Shown piece after piece: positions 1-7,115 of a stretch of DNA of 11,310 nt. How positions within the stretch are numbered: position 1 is the first letter of the stretch; each line of letters opens with the position of its first letter. The notes under the pieces are model-generated. The model saw nothing but the letters and a program-made list of their open reading frames with translations, was not told the DNA's origin and did no database searches. The stretch spans positions 1 to 11,310 of the forward strand of contig JAITHG010000153.1 in the NCBI GenBank assembly GCA_031280075.1. The letters run 5' to 3'. Both the position numbers and the translations under genes were made by a program. This DNA is from Eubacteriales Family XIII. Incertae Sedis bacterium. GTDB lineage: Bacteria > Bacillota_A > Clostridia > Peptostreptococcales > Anaerovoracaceae.

Positions 1-1
1 C

Positions 2-37
2 GCAGGCACGGCGGACATCTACGAATTGCGCGTATAG
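2..37 (+). CDS. C-terminal end of an upstream gene (partial)
   Basis: An open frame enters from the left edge and ends at TAG (35-37), encoding the tail AGTADIYELRV. Alternating polar and hydrophobic residues before the stop look like the last beta strand of a protein. No family can be named from 11 residues. The stop touches the start of the REP-like palindrome, which fits an element lying just after a gene end. The frame could be chance. Confidence 0.35.
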   Translation, partial: AGTADIYELRV

Positions 38-87
38 GGGAGACGGAAAGGGGAGACAGAAAAGAACCGTCCCCTTTCCGTCTCCTC
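37..87. repeat. REP-like palindromic element with internal direct repeat
   Basis: A perfect 16-bp inverted repeat joins 39-54 (GGAGACGGAAAGGGGA) to 70-85, with a 15-nt loop. A G-T and a G-C pair extend it to 37-38/86-87. The left arm overlaps a tandem repeat of a 13-mer (GGGGAGACGGAAA at 37-49, GGGGAGACAGAAA at 50-62, one mismatch). The loop and right arm contain AAGAACCGTCCCC. From memory, this resembles short dispersed palindromes of the REP type mobilised by IS200-like REP-associated transposases; no transposase is visible here. There is no T-tract on either side, so it is not a normal intrinsic terminator, although it could stabilise the 3' end of the upstream mRNA. Confidence 0.6.
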
Positions 88-106
88 GCCCCGCGCGTGG
101 GATGTA

Positions 107-135
107 TTGCATTTACTGGGAAAATATGATATATT
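107..135 (+). promoter_or_regulatory. Probable recQ promoter
   Basis: TTGCAT (107-112) and TATATT (130-135) are separated by 17 bp. The -10 matches consensus at 5 of 6 positions; the -35 is weak. A start 6-7 bases after the -10 falls on or beside the recQ ATG at 142. An overlapping alternative -10, TATGAT (125-130), would leave at most about 5 nt of leader. Confidence 0.5.
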
Positions 136-141
136 CCTTTT

Positions 142-2043
142 ATGCTAACTGATCATCAACAGAACAATGCGGACATTGTTTCGTCTGCCGCCAGAACCCC
201 TGCGGCTGTCCTTTCGCAGCTCTTTGGCTATTCGGACTTCCGGGCGGGGCAGGAGGACGTGATCTCGGAGATCTTGGCGGGGCGCGACGTGCTTGCCGTG
301 ATGCCTACGGGGGCGGGCAAGTCCGTCTGTTACCAGATCCCTGCCCTCCTGTCGGAAGGGGTCACGATCGTCGTCTCCCCGCTGATTTCTCTCATGAAAG
401 ACCAGGTGGCGGGGCTTTCGGCGGCGGGCGTGGATGCTGCCATGCTGAACAGCGCGCAGGGTTATGAGGAGTACATGGACACTTTGCGCGAGCTTTCGGG
501 CGGGCGGCGAAAGATCGTCTATGTCGCGCCGGAACGGCTCGAGAGCGAAGAGTTCGTTGCGGCTGTGTGCAGGCTGCCCGTGTCCATCATCGCCGTAGAC
601 GAGGCACACTGCATCTCGCAGTGGGGGCAGAACTTCCGCCCGAGCTACCTGAACATCGCGTCCTTTTCGGCGCTTTTCGAGAAAAGACCGGTGCTTGCCG
701 CGTTCACCGCGACTGCCACCGGTCGCGTCCGCGAGGACATCTGCGCGCGCCTCTCCCTGCAAAACCCGTTTGAGATCGTCACAGGCTTCGGCAGGGACAA
801 TCTCTACTTTGCAGTCCGCACGCCCCAGGGAAAGGCGAGAGAACTGCTCGGATATCTCGCGGCGAACCGGGGGAAGGCGGGCATCGTCTACTGCTCGACG
901 CGCAAGACGGTCGACGAATTGACAGAGCGGCTGTGCGCGAAGGGCATTCCCGCCGTCCGCTACCACGCGGGGCTCGGCGATGCCGAGCGGCGGAAAAACC
1001 AAGAGGCCTTTCAGTTCGACCGCGTGGATGTCATGGTCGCGACGAACGCGTTCGGCATGGGCATCGACAAGTCCAACGTGTCCTTCGTCATCCATTACAA
1101 CATGCCGAAGGACGTGGAGAGCTACTATCAGGAGGCGGGGCGCGCAGGGCGGGACGGCAGCCCGGCGGACTGCATCCTCTACTACAGCGGGCAGGATGTC
1201 CACACGAACCAGTTCCTCATCCGGAAGAGCGTCGAAGAAAATGAAGAGCTGACGTCGGAACAGCGCCGCGCGATCCTCGCCAGCGATGAGGAACGTCTGC
1301 GGCATATGACCTTCTACGCGACGACGGACGGCTGCCTGCGCGCCTTCATCCTGAAATATTTCGGGGAACAGAGCGCGCCCTTCTGCGGGCACTGCGGGAA
1401 CTGCGACGCAGAATACGAGGAACTCGAAGTGACGGAGGATGCCCGCGCTGCGCTCAACTGCATCCACCATCTCGCGCAGCGCCGCCTTGCGTTCGGGAAA
1501 AGCCTGATCGCGCAGATGCTCCATGGCGGCGAGAACGAGCGCATCCGCAGCTATCGCCTCGACAGGATGGATGCCTGGGGTATGCTGAAGCACGTGCCCA
1601 CGCACCGCATCACAAAGATGCTGGACTACCTGATTGCGGAAGGGTATCTGCGCGTGACTGAGGACAAGTACCCCGTGCTCTCGCTCGCGCCGGACGCGCC
1701 TGCACACTTCAAGGCGCAGGGCAGCCTCGTCATGAAGCTGCCGAAGGAGAAGCCGAGAAAACGCGAAAAGGATGCAGGTGTGCGCGGCGGTGTGTCAGGC
1801 AATCAGGTTGACGCAGGCCTGTTCGAACGTCTTCGCGCCCTGCGACGGAAGCTTGCGGACGCGGCAGGCATCCCTGCCTTCGTGGTCTTTCCGGATGCGT
1901 CCCTGCGCGACATGTGCCACCTGCTCCCCCAGACGCTGGAGGCATTCCTGCTCGTGTCCGGCGTTGGGGCGATGAAGTGCGAGCGCTACGGGGAGGCGTT
2001 CGTGTCGGAGATTCAGCGGTACGTCGCGGAATCAGAGGATTGA
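142..2043 (+). CDS. recQ: ATP-dependent DNA helicase RecQ
   Basis: A 3'-5' superfamily 2 DNA helicase acting in recombination and in repair of stalled forks. The 633-residue protein has the full RecQ architecture. Visible parts are the RecQ-specific motif 0 near 28-37 (FGYSDFRAGQ), Walker A PTGAGKS (55-61, Lys60), the DEAH box (153-156) followed by CISQWG, TAT (189-191), and motif VI QEAGRAGRDG (330-339, arginine finger). The four zinc cysteines are Cys398, Cys415, Cys418 and Cys421. An RQC winged-helix region follows to about 515, a basic linker lies near 533-550, and an HRDC domain occupies about 557-630. The segment after the DEAH box reads QNFRPSYL, close to the usual QDFRPSY. ATG 142 is the only possible start, because TGA lies in frame at 127-129 and no other start codon precedes motif 0. 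No Shine-Dalgarno is present, so the mRNA may be leaderless. Confidence 0.97.
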   Translation: MLTDHQQNNADIVSSAARTPAAVLSQLFGYSDFRAGQEDVISEILAGRDVLAVMPTGAGKSVCYQIPALLSEGVTIVVSPLISLMKDQVAGLSAAGVDAAMLNSAQGYEEYMDTLRELSGGRRKIVYVAPERLESEEFVAAVCRLPVSIIAVDEAHCISQWGQNFRPSYLNIASFSALFEKRPVLAAFTATATGRVREDICARLSLQNPFEIVTGFGRDNLYFAVRTPQGKARELLGYLAANRGKAGIVYCSTRKTVDELTERLCAKGIPAVRYHAGLGDAERRKNQEAFQFDRVDVMVATNAFGMGIDKSNVSFVIHYNMPKDVESYYQEAGRAGRDGSPADCILYYSGQDVHTNQFLIRKSVEENEELTSEQRRAILASDEERLRHMTFYATTDGCLRAFILKYFGEQSAPFCGHCGNCDAEYEELEVTEDARAALNCIHHLAQRRLAFGKSLIAQMLHGGENERIRSYRLDRMDAWGMLKHVPTHRITKMLDYLIAEGYLRVTEDKYPVLSLAPDAPAHFKAQGSLVMKLPKEKPRKREKDAGVRGGVSGNQVDAGLFERLRALRRKLADAAGIPAFVVFPDASLRDMCHLLPQTLEAFLLVSGVGAMKCERYGEAFVSEIQRYVAESED

Positions 2044-2106
2044 GCGTAACCGAGCAGGATACGTCTGCCGCGTTGTACGTCGTGGATGCGTGCACGCAAT
2101 GAAAGC

Positions 2107-2145
2107 ATTTATCGTTATTCGATAAATAATTATTGACATTCGATA
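2107..2145 (+). promoter_or_regulatory. Operator-like inverted repeat plus extra half-site
   Basis: ATTTATCG (2107-2114) and CGATAAAT (2120-2127) form a perfect 8-bp inverted repeat around a 5-nt spacer. The half-site ATTCGATA occurs at 2117-2124 and again at 2138-2145, 21 bp apart (about two helical turns). The second copy lies inside the spacer between -35 and -10. The arrangement suggests a dimeric regulator; the Cro/CI-type protein encoded at 2655 is the obvious candidate, implying autoregulation. Binding is inferred. Confidence 0.6.
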
Positions 2146-2162
2146 TGTGCCTGTGGTATCGT
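2133..2162 (+). promoter_or_regulatory. Promoter of the DUF2975/XRE/DUF4153 operon
   Basis: A perfect -35 TTGACA (2133-2138) is followed after 18 bp by TATCGT (2157-2162, 4 of 6). An extended -10 TG lies at 2154-2155. Transcription would start near 2169, a few bases before the GGAGG (2175-2179) of the first gene, giving a leader of only about 20 nt. Operator-like half-sites flank and enter this promoter. Confidence 0.65.
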
Positions 2163-2188
2163 GGAGGCGATAACGGAGGTACTTTTAT

Positions 2189-2644
2189 ATGTGGAAGCAA
2201 AAACAATCGATTCTTCTGTCCATCGTCTGCACGCGGGCGGTCATCGCCATCGGTCTGGTGGTGTCGGTGGGGCTGCCGTTTCTTGCGACCTGCGGGTTTT
2301 TTGCGGAGCGCTATCTCATTCCAGCCGGGGCTGTCAAGGGCTTGCTGGTTTTGTTCTACCTGTGCGCCGTCCCCGCCTTCATCCTGCTGCTCACCCTTGA
2401 CAGCTTGCTGTCCGGCATCCGGCAGGGGCTGGTCTTTGTGGAGCGCAATGTCCGCCTGCTGCGCCGCATCTCCTGGTGCTGCTTCGCCTGCTTCGCCATT
2501 CTCGTCGTCGGCGGATTTTATGTGTCCATCGTCTTCGTCTTCCTCGGTGTCATCGCCGGCTTCTTCGGGCTCATCTTGCGAGTGGTGAAGAACGTCATCC
2601 AGGCTGCCGTGGCGCTCAAGGACGAGAACGACTTTACGATTTGA
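2189..2644 (+). CDS. DUF2975 family membrane protein
   Basis: A 151-residue integral membrane protein with four predicted hydrophobic segments at about 10-34, 48-72, 95-113 and 114-132. Both the middle (SGIRQGLVFVERNVRLLRRI) and the end (ALKDENDFTI) match the DUF2975 pattern. Biochemical function is unknown; in many Firmicutes and Actinobacteria, DUF2975 genes sit directly before a small Cro/CI-type regulator, as here. The start is supported by GGAGG at 2175-2179, 9 nt before the ATG. The stop is 10 nt before the regulator gene, so the two are co-transcribed. A role as a membrane partner of the regulator is inference. Confidence 0.88.
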   Translation: MWKQKQSILLSIVCTRAVIAIGLVVSVGLPFLATCGFFAERYLIPAGAVKGLLVLFYLCAVPAFILLLTLDSLLSGIRQGLVFVERNVRLLRRISWCCFACFAILVVGGFYVSIVFVFLGVIAGFFGLILRVVKNVIQAAVALKDENDFTI

Positions 2645-2654
2645 GGGGGGCGAT

Positions 2655-2873
2655 ATGGGAATCAAGATAGAACTCGATGTGGTCATGGCGATGCGGAGGG
2701 TCTCCGCAGGCGATCTGGCGGCGCGCGTCGGCATCACGCCTGCCAACCTGTCCATTTTGAAGAACAACAAGGCGAAGGCGATCCGCTTCTCGACCTTGGA
2801 GGCACTCTGCCGGGAACTGGATTGCCGCCCCGGCGACATCTTGGATTATGAGAAGGAGGATGGCGATGCATAA
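2655..2873 (+). CDS. Small Cro/CI (XRE) family HTH regulator, YozG-like
   Basis: A 72-residue protein that is almost entirely one DNA-binding domain. The helix-turn-helix covers about 17-37 (SAGDLAARVGITPANLSILK). It is followed by the family-typical stretch AIRFSTLEALCRELDCRPGD (43-62) and a short acidic tail. There is no ligand or oligomerisation domain. A purine-rich GAGGGGGG (2643-2650) serves as ribosome-binding site. The gene follows the DUF2975 gene by 10 nt and its stop overlaps the next gene by 8 nt, so all three form one transcript. It probably binds the inverted repeat at 2107-2127 and represses its own operon. How the membrane partner would influence it cannot be read from sequence. 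Confidence 0.92.
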   Translation: MGIKIELDVVMAMRRVSAGDLAARVGITPANLSILKNNKAKAIRFSTLEALCRELDCRPGDILDYEKEDGDA

Positions 2874-4776
2874 GAACGATGTGGATGGGCGTGACTTGAA
2901 CGATGCGATGGCGGGGCACCCCTGTGACGGCAGGGGATACGGGCGGCTACCCTATGCTTTTTCGCGCGGCGATGCACTGCTTGCGGTCTGCATGCTTGCG
3001 CTTGGCTTTCTGTTTTGGGAGTGGAATGTGCTGTCTGTCCATGCGGCGCTTGGCAGCTTTCTGTTCTTGGCGATCGGCATGGGCGTGAGCTTGTTTTACC
3101 TCCGAGCAAGGGGGATCCGGCAGAACGCGGCGAGCTTGGTCGCGCTCGCTGTATTGGCTGCAGGGGCGCTTCCCTTCCTCTTGTATGATGCCATCCCCAT
3201 CCGCTCCTTCCTCTTCCTGTTCGAGTGCTGCGCCTATCTTTACTGGCTCGCCTGCTCTTGCGGGACGCGTGTGGACGCGCGCCTGTCCGGCTTTCTGGTG
3301 AGCGACGGCGTAAACCAGGCCTTTGCCGTCCCCTTCGGGAATTTCCCGGCGCTCTTCCGCAGTTTCCGCATTGGCGCGGGGGACAGCGGGGGGCGCAAGC
3401 GCGTCCTTGTCGCTGTGGCAGGGCTGCTCGTCGCCGTGCCTTTCTTCGCGCTCGTCTTCTCCTTGCTCGTGCAGGCGGACAGCCGCTTTGCCGAGTTCAT
3501 GCGGGGCATAGGCGAGACGTTCCGGCTTGGGCGTGCCGGCATCTGGCTGCTGGAGCTTGCCGTCGGCGTGCCTGTCGCGTGCTATCTCTATGGCGCGCTC
3601 CACGGGAATGTGCACAGGCGGGGGACAGACCGTATCACAAAAGAAGGCTCGGAGCGCTTCCTTGGTGCCGCCCGCAGGATCCCCGTCGCGGCTCTCTCCG
3701 CGCCGCTGACGCTGCTGTGTGCGGTGTATGCCCTGTTCATCGGCATCTTGGGCTCGTACTTTTTCTCGGCGTTCACAGGCAGGCTTCCGGGCGGATTCAG
3801 CTATGCGGAGTATGCACGCCAGGGTTTCTTCGAACTCTGCGGAATCGCTGCACTCAACCTCGTGGTGCTGGCATTCGTGCACTGCTTCGCGCGGCGTGCG
3901 CAGGTGCACGTGGGTTGGCAGGGCGAGCAGCTCAGGCAGGGCGAGCAGGGCAGGCAGTGTGCGCGCGGCGGGCAACCTCGCGTGCTCCGGGCGCTGACCG
4001 GTCTGCTGTCCGCCCTGACCGTTGTGCTCATCGTCACCGCTGCCAGCAAGATGCTGCTCTACATCGATGCGTATGGGCTGTCGCGCCTGCGCGTCTGTAC
4101 GCTCTGGTTCATGCTTGTCCTGCTGGCGGTTTTCGTCATCCTGTTCGTCGCAAACATCCTTCCGCGCAGGCGCATGGATGCAGACATGAGACCTGACGGT
4201 CGGTCGGGCACGGGAGCAATGGCATCAGCTACCGTCAATGCGGTAGCTGATGCAGGCACAGAGCTTGACAGCCGACTGGGCACCGGAGCAATGGCTCCAG
4301 CTGCTGTCAATGCGGTGACGGATGCAGGCTCAGAGCTTGACAGTCGACTGGGCACCGGCGCAATGGCTTCAGTTGCTGTCAATGCTGTGGCTGATGCAGG
4401 CACGGAGCCTGACAGCCAGATGGGCACCCAAGTGCGGCAGGGCAGCACCGGTCGTTATATTGTCGCCACCTGCGTTGTCCTCATCCTCGCACTGTTCCTG
4501 ACCGACACGGACGGTCTGATTGCGCGGCACAATGTCACGCAGTATGAGAGCGGAAGGCTCGCAGAGGTGGATGTGGAGATGCTCGGGGAGATGTCCTATG
4601 CCGTGCTCCCCTGGCTAGAACGCCTCGCGGAGCACGCCCCTGATGAAGCGGTGAGGAAAGAAGCGGCAGCGGTTTTGCGCGATTTCGGCGAAGACAATCC
4701 TGCCGGGCGGGATGTGCATCTGCACACTTGGAGCATCCAGTCGGCGCTGCTGCGGGAGGCGCACCCGGATGTATAG
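2866..4776 (+). CDS. DUF4153/DUF4173-type polytopic membrane protein with tandem repeats
   Basis: A 636-residue membrane protein of unknown function. About 11 hydrophobic segments are visible, near 34-52, 59-79, 88-106, 112-130, 177-203, 225-245, 276-303, 323-342, 378-398, 405-431 and 530-546. Family-like features are the early LGFLFWEW (46-53), SYAEYARQGFFEL (312-324) and the C-terminal tail DGLIARHNVTQYESGRLAEV (549-568). An insertion at 446-517 holds three 24-residue repeats between the last two membrane segments, flanked by basic residues, so it is probably cytoplasmic. A short Gly/Gln-rich repeat lies near 350-364. I place the start at ATG 2866, 6 nt after AAGGAGG (2853-2859). The upstream in-frame ATG at 2848 precedes that site, and ATG 2860 lies too close to it. 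The gene overlaps the regulator gene by 8 nt and is probably translationally coupled. Confidence 0.82.
   Translation: MHKNDVDGRDLNDAMAGHPCDGRGYGRLPYAFSRGDALLAVCMLALGFLFWEWNVLSVHAALGSFLFLAIGMGVSLFYLRARGIRQNAASLVALAVLAAGALPFLLYDAIPIRSFLFLFECCAYLYWLACSCGTRVDARLSGFLVSDGVNQAFAVPFGNFPALFRSFRIGAGDSGGRKRVLVAVAGLLVAVPFFALVFSLLVQADSRFAEFMRGIGETFRLGRAGIWLLELAVGVPVACYLYGALHGNVHRRGTDRITKEGSERFLGAARRIPVAALSAPLTLLCAVYALFIGILGSYFFSAFTGRLPGGFSYAEYARQGFFELCGIAALNLVVLAFVHCFARRAQVHVGWQGEQLRQGEQGRQCARGGQPRVLRALTGLLSALTVVLIVTAASKMLLYIDAYGLSRLRVCTLWFMLVLLAVFVILFVANILPRRRMDADMRPDGRSGTGAMASATVNAVADAGTELDSRLGTGAMAPAAVNAVTDAGSELDSRLGTGAMASVAVNAVADAGTEPDSQMGTQVRQGSTGRYIVATCVVLILALFLTDTDGLIARHNVTQYESGRLAEVDVEMLGEMSYAVLPWLERLAEHAPDEAVRKEAAAVLRDFGEDNPAGRDVHLHTWSIQSALLREAHPDV
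4201..4416 (+). repeat. Three tandem 72-bp repeats inside the DUF4153-type gene
   Basis: Units lie at 4201-4272, 4273-4344 and 4345-4416, each exactly 24 codons, followed by a partial unit starting QMGT. The shared core is GTGAMA-x3-VNAV-x-DAG-x-E-x-DS. The copies are similar at the DNA level, including synonymous sites, which suggests recent duplication by slippage or recombination. The reading frame is preserved. The encoded stretch is Ala/Gly/Asp-rich, and the +1 and antisense frames also stay open. Confidence 0.9.
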
Positions 4777-4993
4777 CTCCGGCAGCTAAGCATTGGACAC
4801 AAAGCGGTGTTCAGGACACCGGCATGCAAGGCGCAAAACACAGCAGTACTGGTGGTATTGCGAGGCTTTGCAGCGCAGCGGGACGGTGTGCTGGACGGCG
4901 CGACTGTCCAAGGTTTAGCTGTCGAGCTATAAGGTAGGATCGCTGCTTGCGTGCTGCAGATGTGTCAAGGTTTTTTATTGACGCGGTTCTGCT
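4777..4993. other. Non-coding gap after the membrane-protein operon
   Basis: No convincing gene was found. A 6-bp hairpin CGGTGT/ACACCG (4805-4810/4816-4821, 5-nt loop) lies 30 bases after the stop, but no T-tract follows it, so it is at best a weak or factor-dependent end point. A second small inverted repeat, TAGCT/AGCTA (4916-4920/4925-4929), and a T-run at 4971-4976 between GTCAA and TTGAC are visible. No function is assigned. Confidence 0.5.
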
Positions 4994-5022
4994 TTGCAAA
5001 TCTTTGCCGCTTGCTGTATTCT
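4994..5022 (+). promoter_or_regulatory. Probable promoter of the cysteine hydrolase operon
   Basis: TTGCAA (4994-4999) and TATTCT (5017-5022) are separated by 17 bp, each 4 of 6 to consensus. It lies in an A/T-richer patch after a long G+C-rich stretch. A start near 5029 would give a leader of about 80 nt that contains the hairpin at 5043-5071. Confidence 0.5.
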
Positions 5023-5042
5023 ATTGTCAGTGTGCGACGCGG

Positions 5043-5071
5043 CGGCAGGCGGTCATATTGGCTGCCTGCCG
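5043..5071 (+). promoter_or_regulatory. Strong hairpin in the leader of the cysteine hydrolase operon
   Basis: CGGCAGGC (5043-5050) pairs perfectly with GCCTGCCG (5064-5071). The stem can continue with GU and GC pairs to 5054/5060, leaving a 5-nt A/T loop, about 12 pairs in total. No T-run follows, so it is not an intrinsic terminator. It ends 26 nt before the AGGAG and could act on translation, mRNA stability or as a protein site. No riboswitch class is recognised. Confidence 0.5.
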
Positions 5072-5108
5072 GGAGTCGGTATGAGACGATGGGGCATAGG
5101 AGACATTC

Positions 5109-5648
5109 ATGCGCAAATATCTGATCGTGGTGGACATGCAGAACGATTTTATCGACGGGACGCTTGGGACGGCGGAGGCGCGGGCGGTTGTGCCTGCGGT
5201 TGCTGCAAAGATCCGGGCGCATCTCGATGCGGGGCTTGGTCCTGCAATCTTTACGCTTGACACCCATGCGGCGGACTACCTTGAGACAGCGGAGGGGCAA
5301 AAGCTCCCGGTTGCCCACTGCCTGGAAGGCAGCGAGGGCTGGCGGCTGCACCCGGAGATCGAGGCGCTTGCGAAGGCTTCGGGCGGGCTGCGGATCCGCA
5401 AGCCCACCTTCGGGTCGGCAGCGCTTGGCGAGCACCTGCGGCAGGCGCACGAAAAGGAGCCGATTTCCTGCGTAGAGCTGGTCGGGCTCTGCACGGACAT
5501 CTGTGTGATTTCAAACGCCCTGCTCGTGAAAGCTTTCCTGCCGGAAGTGCCCGTCCTTGTGGACAGCGCCTGCTGCGCGGGGGTGACACCGGAGAGCCAC
5601 GAGAACGCGCTGGCATCGATGCGCGCGTGCCAGGTGGACGTGCTGTGA
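5109..5648 (+). CDS. Nicotinamidase-like cysteine hydrolase (isochorismatase superfamily)
   Basis: A 179-residue cytoplasmic hydrolase, full length for the family. The catalytic triad is visible: Asp9 in VVDMQNDF, Lys98 in RKPTFGS, and Cys132 in the signature LCTDICVISNA. Asp51 and His53 (FTLDTH) with His70 match the Asp-His-His metal site of nicotinamidases, so hydrolysis of nicotinamide to nicotinate for NAD salvage is the best guess. Related amidases share this fold and substrate cannot be proved from sequence. The start is supported by AGGAG (5098-5102) 6 nt before the ATG. It is the first gene of a compact operon and its stop overlaps the next start by 4 nt (GTGA). I leave the symbol blank because pncA is not certain. 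Confidence 0.88.
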   Translation: MRKYLIVVDMQNDFIDGTLGTAEARAVVPAVAAKIRAHLDAGLGPAIFTLDTHAADYLETAEGQKLPVAHCLEGSEGWRLHPEIEALAKASGGLRIRKPTFGSAALGEHLRQAHEKEPISCVELVGLCTDICVISNALLVKAFLPEVPVLVDSACCAGVTPESHENALASMRACQVDVL

Positions 5649-6172
5649 GGATGGTGCATCCGTGGGGCGCGTGCTTCGACGAGGACTCGGAAGTGCTCAT
5701 TCTCGGGACTTTCCCTTCGCCGAAGTCGCGGGATATGGGCTTTTGCTACGGGCATCCGCAGAACGCGTTTTGGCGCACGCTTGCCGCCGTGCTCGGGAAG
5801 CCCGAGCCGCCGCGCGACGTGGACGCGCGCCGGGCGTTTGCCCTGGAGAACCACGTGGCGCTGTGGGACGTGCTGCACGCCTGCGAGATCGACGGGGCAT
5901 CCGACCTGAGCATTCGGAACCCGGAACCAAACCGGTTTGCGCCCCTGCTCGCCGAGACGCGGATCCGCACGATCTTTACGACGGGGCGCAAGGCGACGGA
6001 ACTGTACGCGCAGCTTTGCGAAAAAGAAGTGGGCATGCCTGCGGTGTACCTACCGTCGACCAGCCCCGCCAACCGCGCGATGCAGGCGAAGCCGGCGTAC
6101 ATGGATCTGTGGGGGCAAGTGGCAGCCGCCCTGGACGCGGGTTGCGACAGTGCGGTTGATAGTTTATCGTGA
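5645..6172 (+). CDS. Hypoxanthine (deoxyinosine) DNA glycosylase, UDG superfamily
   Basis: A 175-residue monofunctional glycosylase that removes hypoxanthine, the deamination product of adenine, from DNA to start base-excision repair. Recognisable motifs are LGTFPSPKSRDMGFCYGHPQ (20-39) followed by NAFW, forming the uracil-glycosylase-like active-site loop. ALWDVL (73-78) leads to the IRNPEPNRF segment (91-99), and LPSTSPANR (136-144) is the C-terminal DNA-contact motif. Family members usually carry asparagine or serine rather than an activating Asp in the first motif, consistent with this one. I favour GTG 5645, which overlaps the previous TGA in GTGA and has AGGTGG (5632-5637) 7 nt upstream. 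ATG 5651 is the alternative, with its AGG too close. Translational coupling to the hydrolase is likely. Confidence 0.88.
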   Translation: MRMVHPWGACFDEDSEVLILGTFPSPKSRDMGFCYGHPQNAFWRTLAAVLGKPEPPRDVDARRAFALENHVALWDVLHACEIDGASDLSIRNPEPNRFAPLLAETRIRTIFTTGRKATELYAQLCEKEVGMPAVYLPSTSPANRAMQAKPAYMDLWGQVAAALDAGCDSAVDSLS

Positions 6173-6181
6173 ATAAACGAT
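6162..6181 (+). repeat. Small A/T-rich inverted repeat spanning the glycosylase stop codon
   Basis: GTTTAT (6162-6167) pairs with ATAAAC (6173-6178), with the TGA stop (6170-6172) in the loop. An alternative register pairs ATCGT (6166-6170) with ACGAT (6177-6181). The stem is weak. It contains TTTATCGT, which is also present in the operator-like repeat at 2108-2115; eight shared bases are not significant alone. Confidence 0.3.
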
Positions 6182-6205
6182 TCTGCAATGAGCAAGGAGG
6201 TTGAG

Positions 6206-7058
<853 letters not shown>

Positions 7059-7115
7059 CGGCGCCGGGGTTACGGTTGCCTTCCTTGCGCTCGGAGGGTG
7101 CGCAGATTTTTATGA

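Noticed and set aside
145..1707. 520-codon open frame antisense to recQ
   Set aside because: It mirrors recQ codon bias in G+C-rich DNA. The product is Arg/His/Pro-rich with no family pattern, while recQ on the plus strand is complete.
1730..2839. 369-codon minus-strand frame across the recQ end and the DUF2975 gene
   Set aside because: It spans two well-supported plus-strand genes and the promoter between them, and shows no recognisable domain.
2848..2865. Upstream ATG at 2848 as start of the DUF4153-type gene
   Set aside because: The AAGGAGG at 2853-2859 lies after it and correctly spaces ATG 2866.
3915..3960. Short repeated GGGCGAGCAG/CAGGCAG units as a CRISPR-like or regulatory repeat
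   Set aside because: The units are a few codons long, in frame in the membrane-protein gene, and have no spacers. They are a minor Gln/Gly-rich slippage tract.
4805..4821. Hairpin after the DUF4153-type gene as intrinsic terminator
   Set aside because: A 6-bp stem with no following T-tract; support is too weak for a terminator call.
4728..4937. 69-codon frame across the gap after the DUF4153-type gene
   Set aside because: It begins inside the preceding gene in another frame, has no ribosome-binding site, and its composition looks random.
6188..6205. Upstream ATG at 6188 as start of the DUF1801 gene
   Set aside because: The strong AAGGAGG (6194-6200) lies downstream of it and serves ATG 6206.
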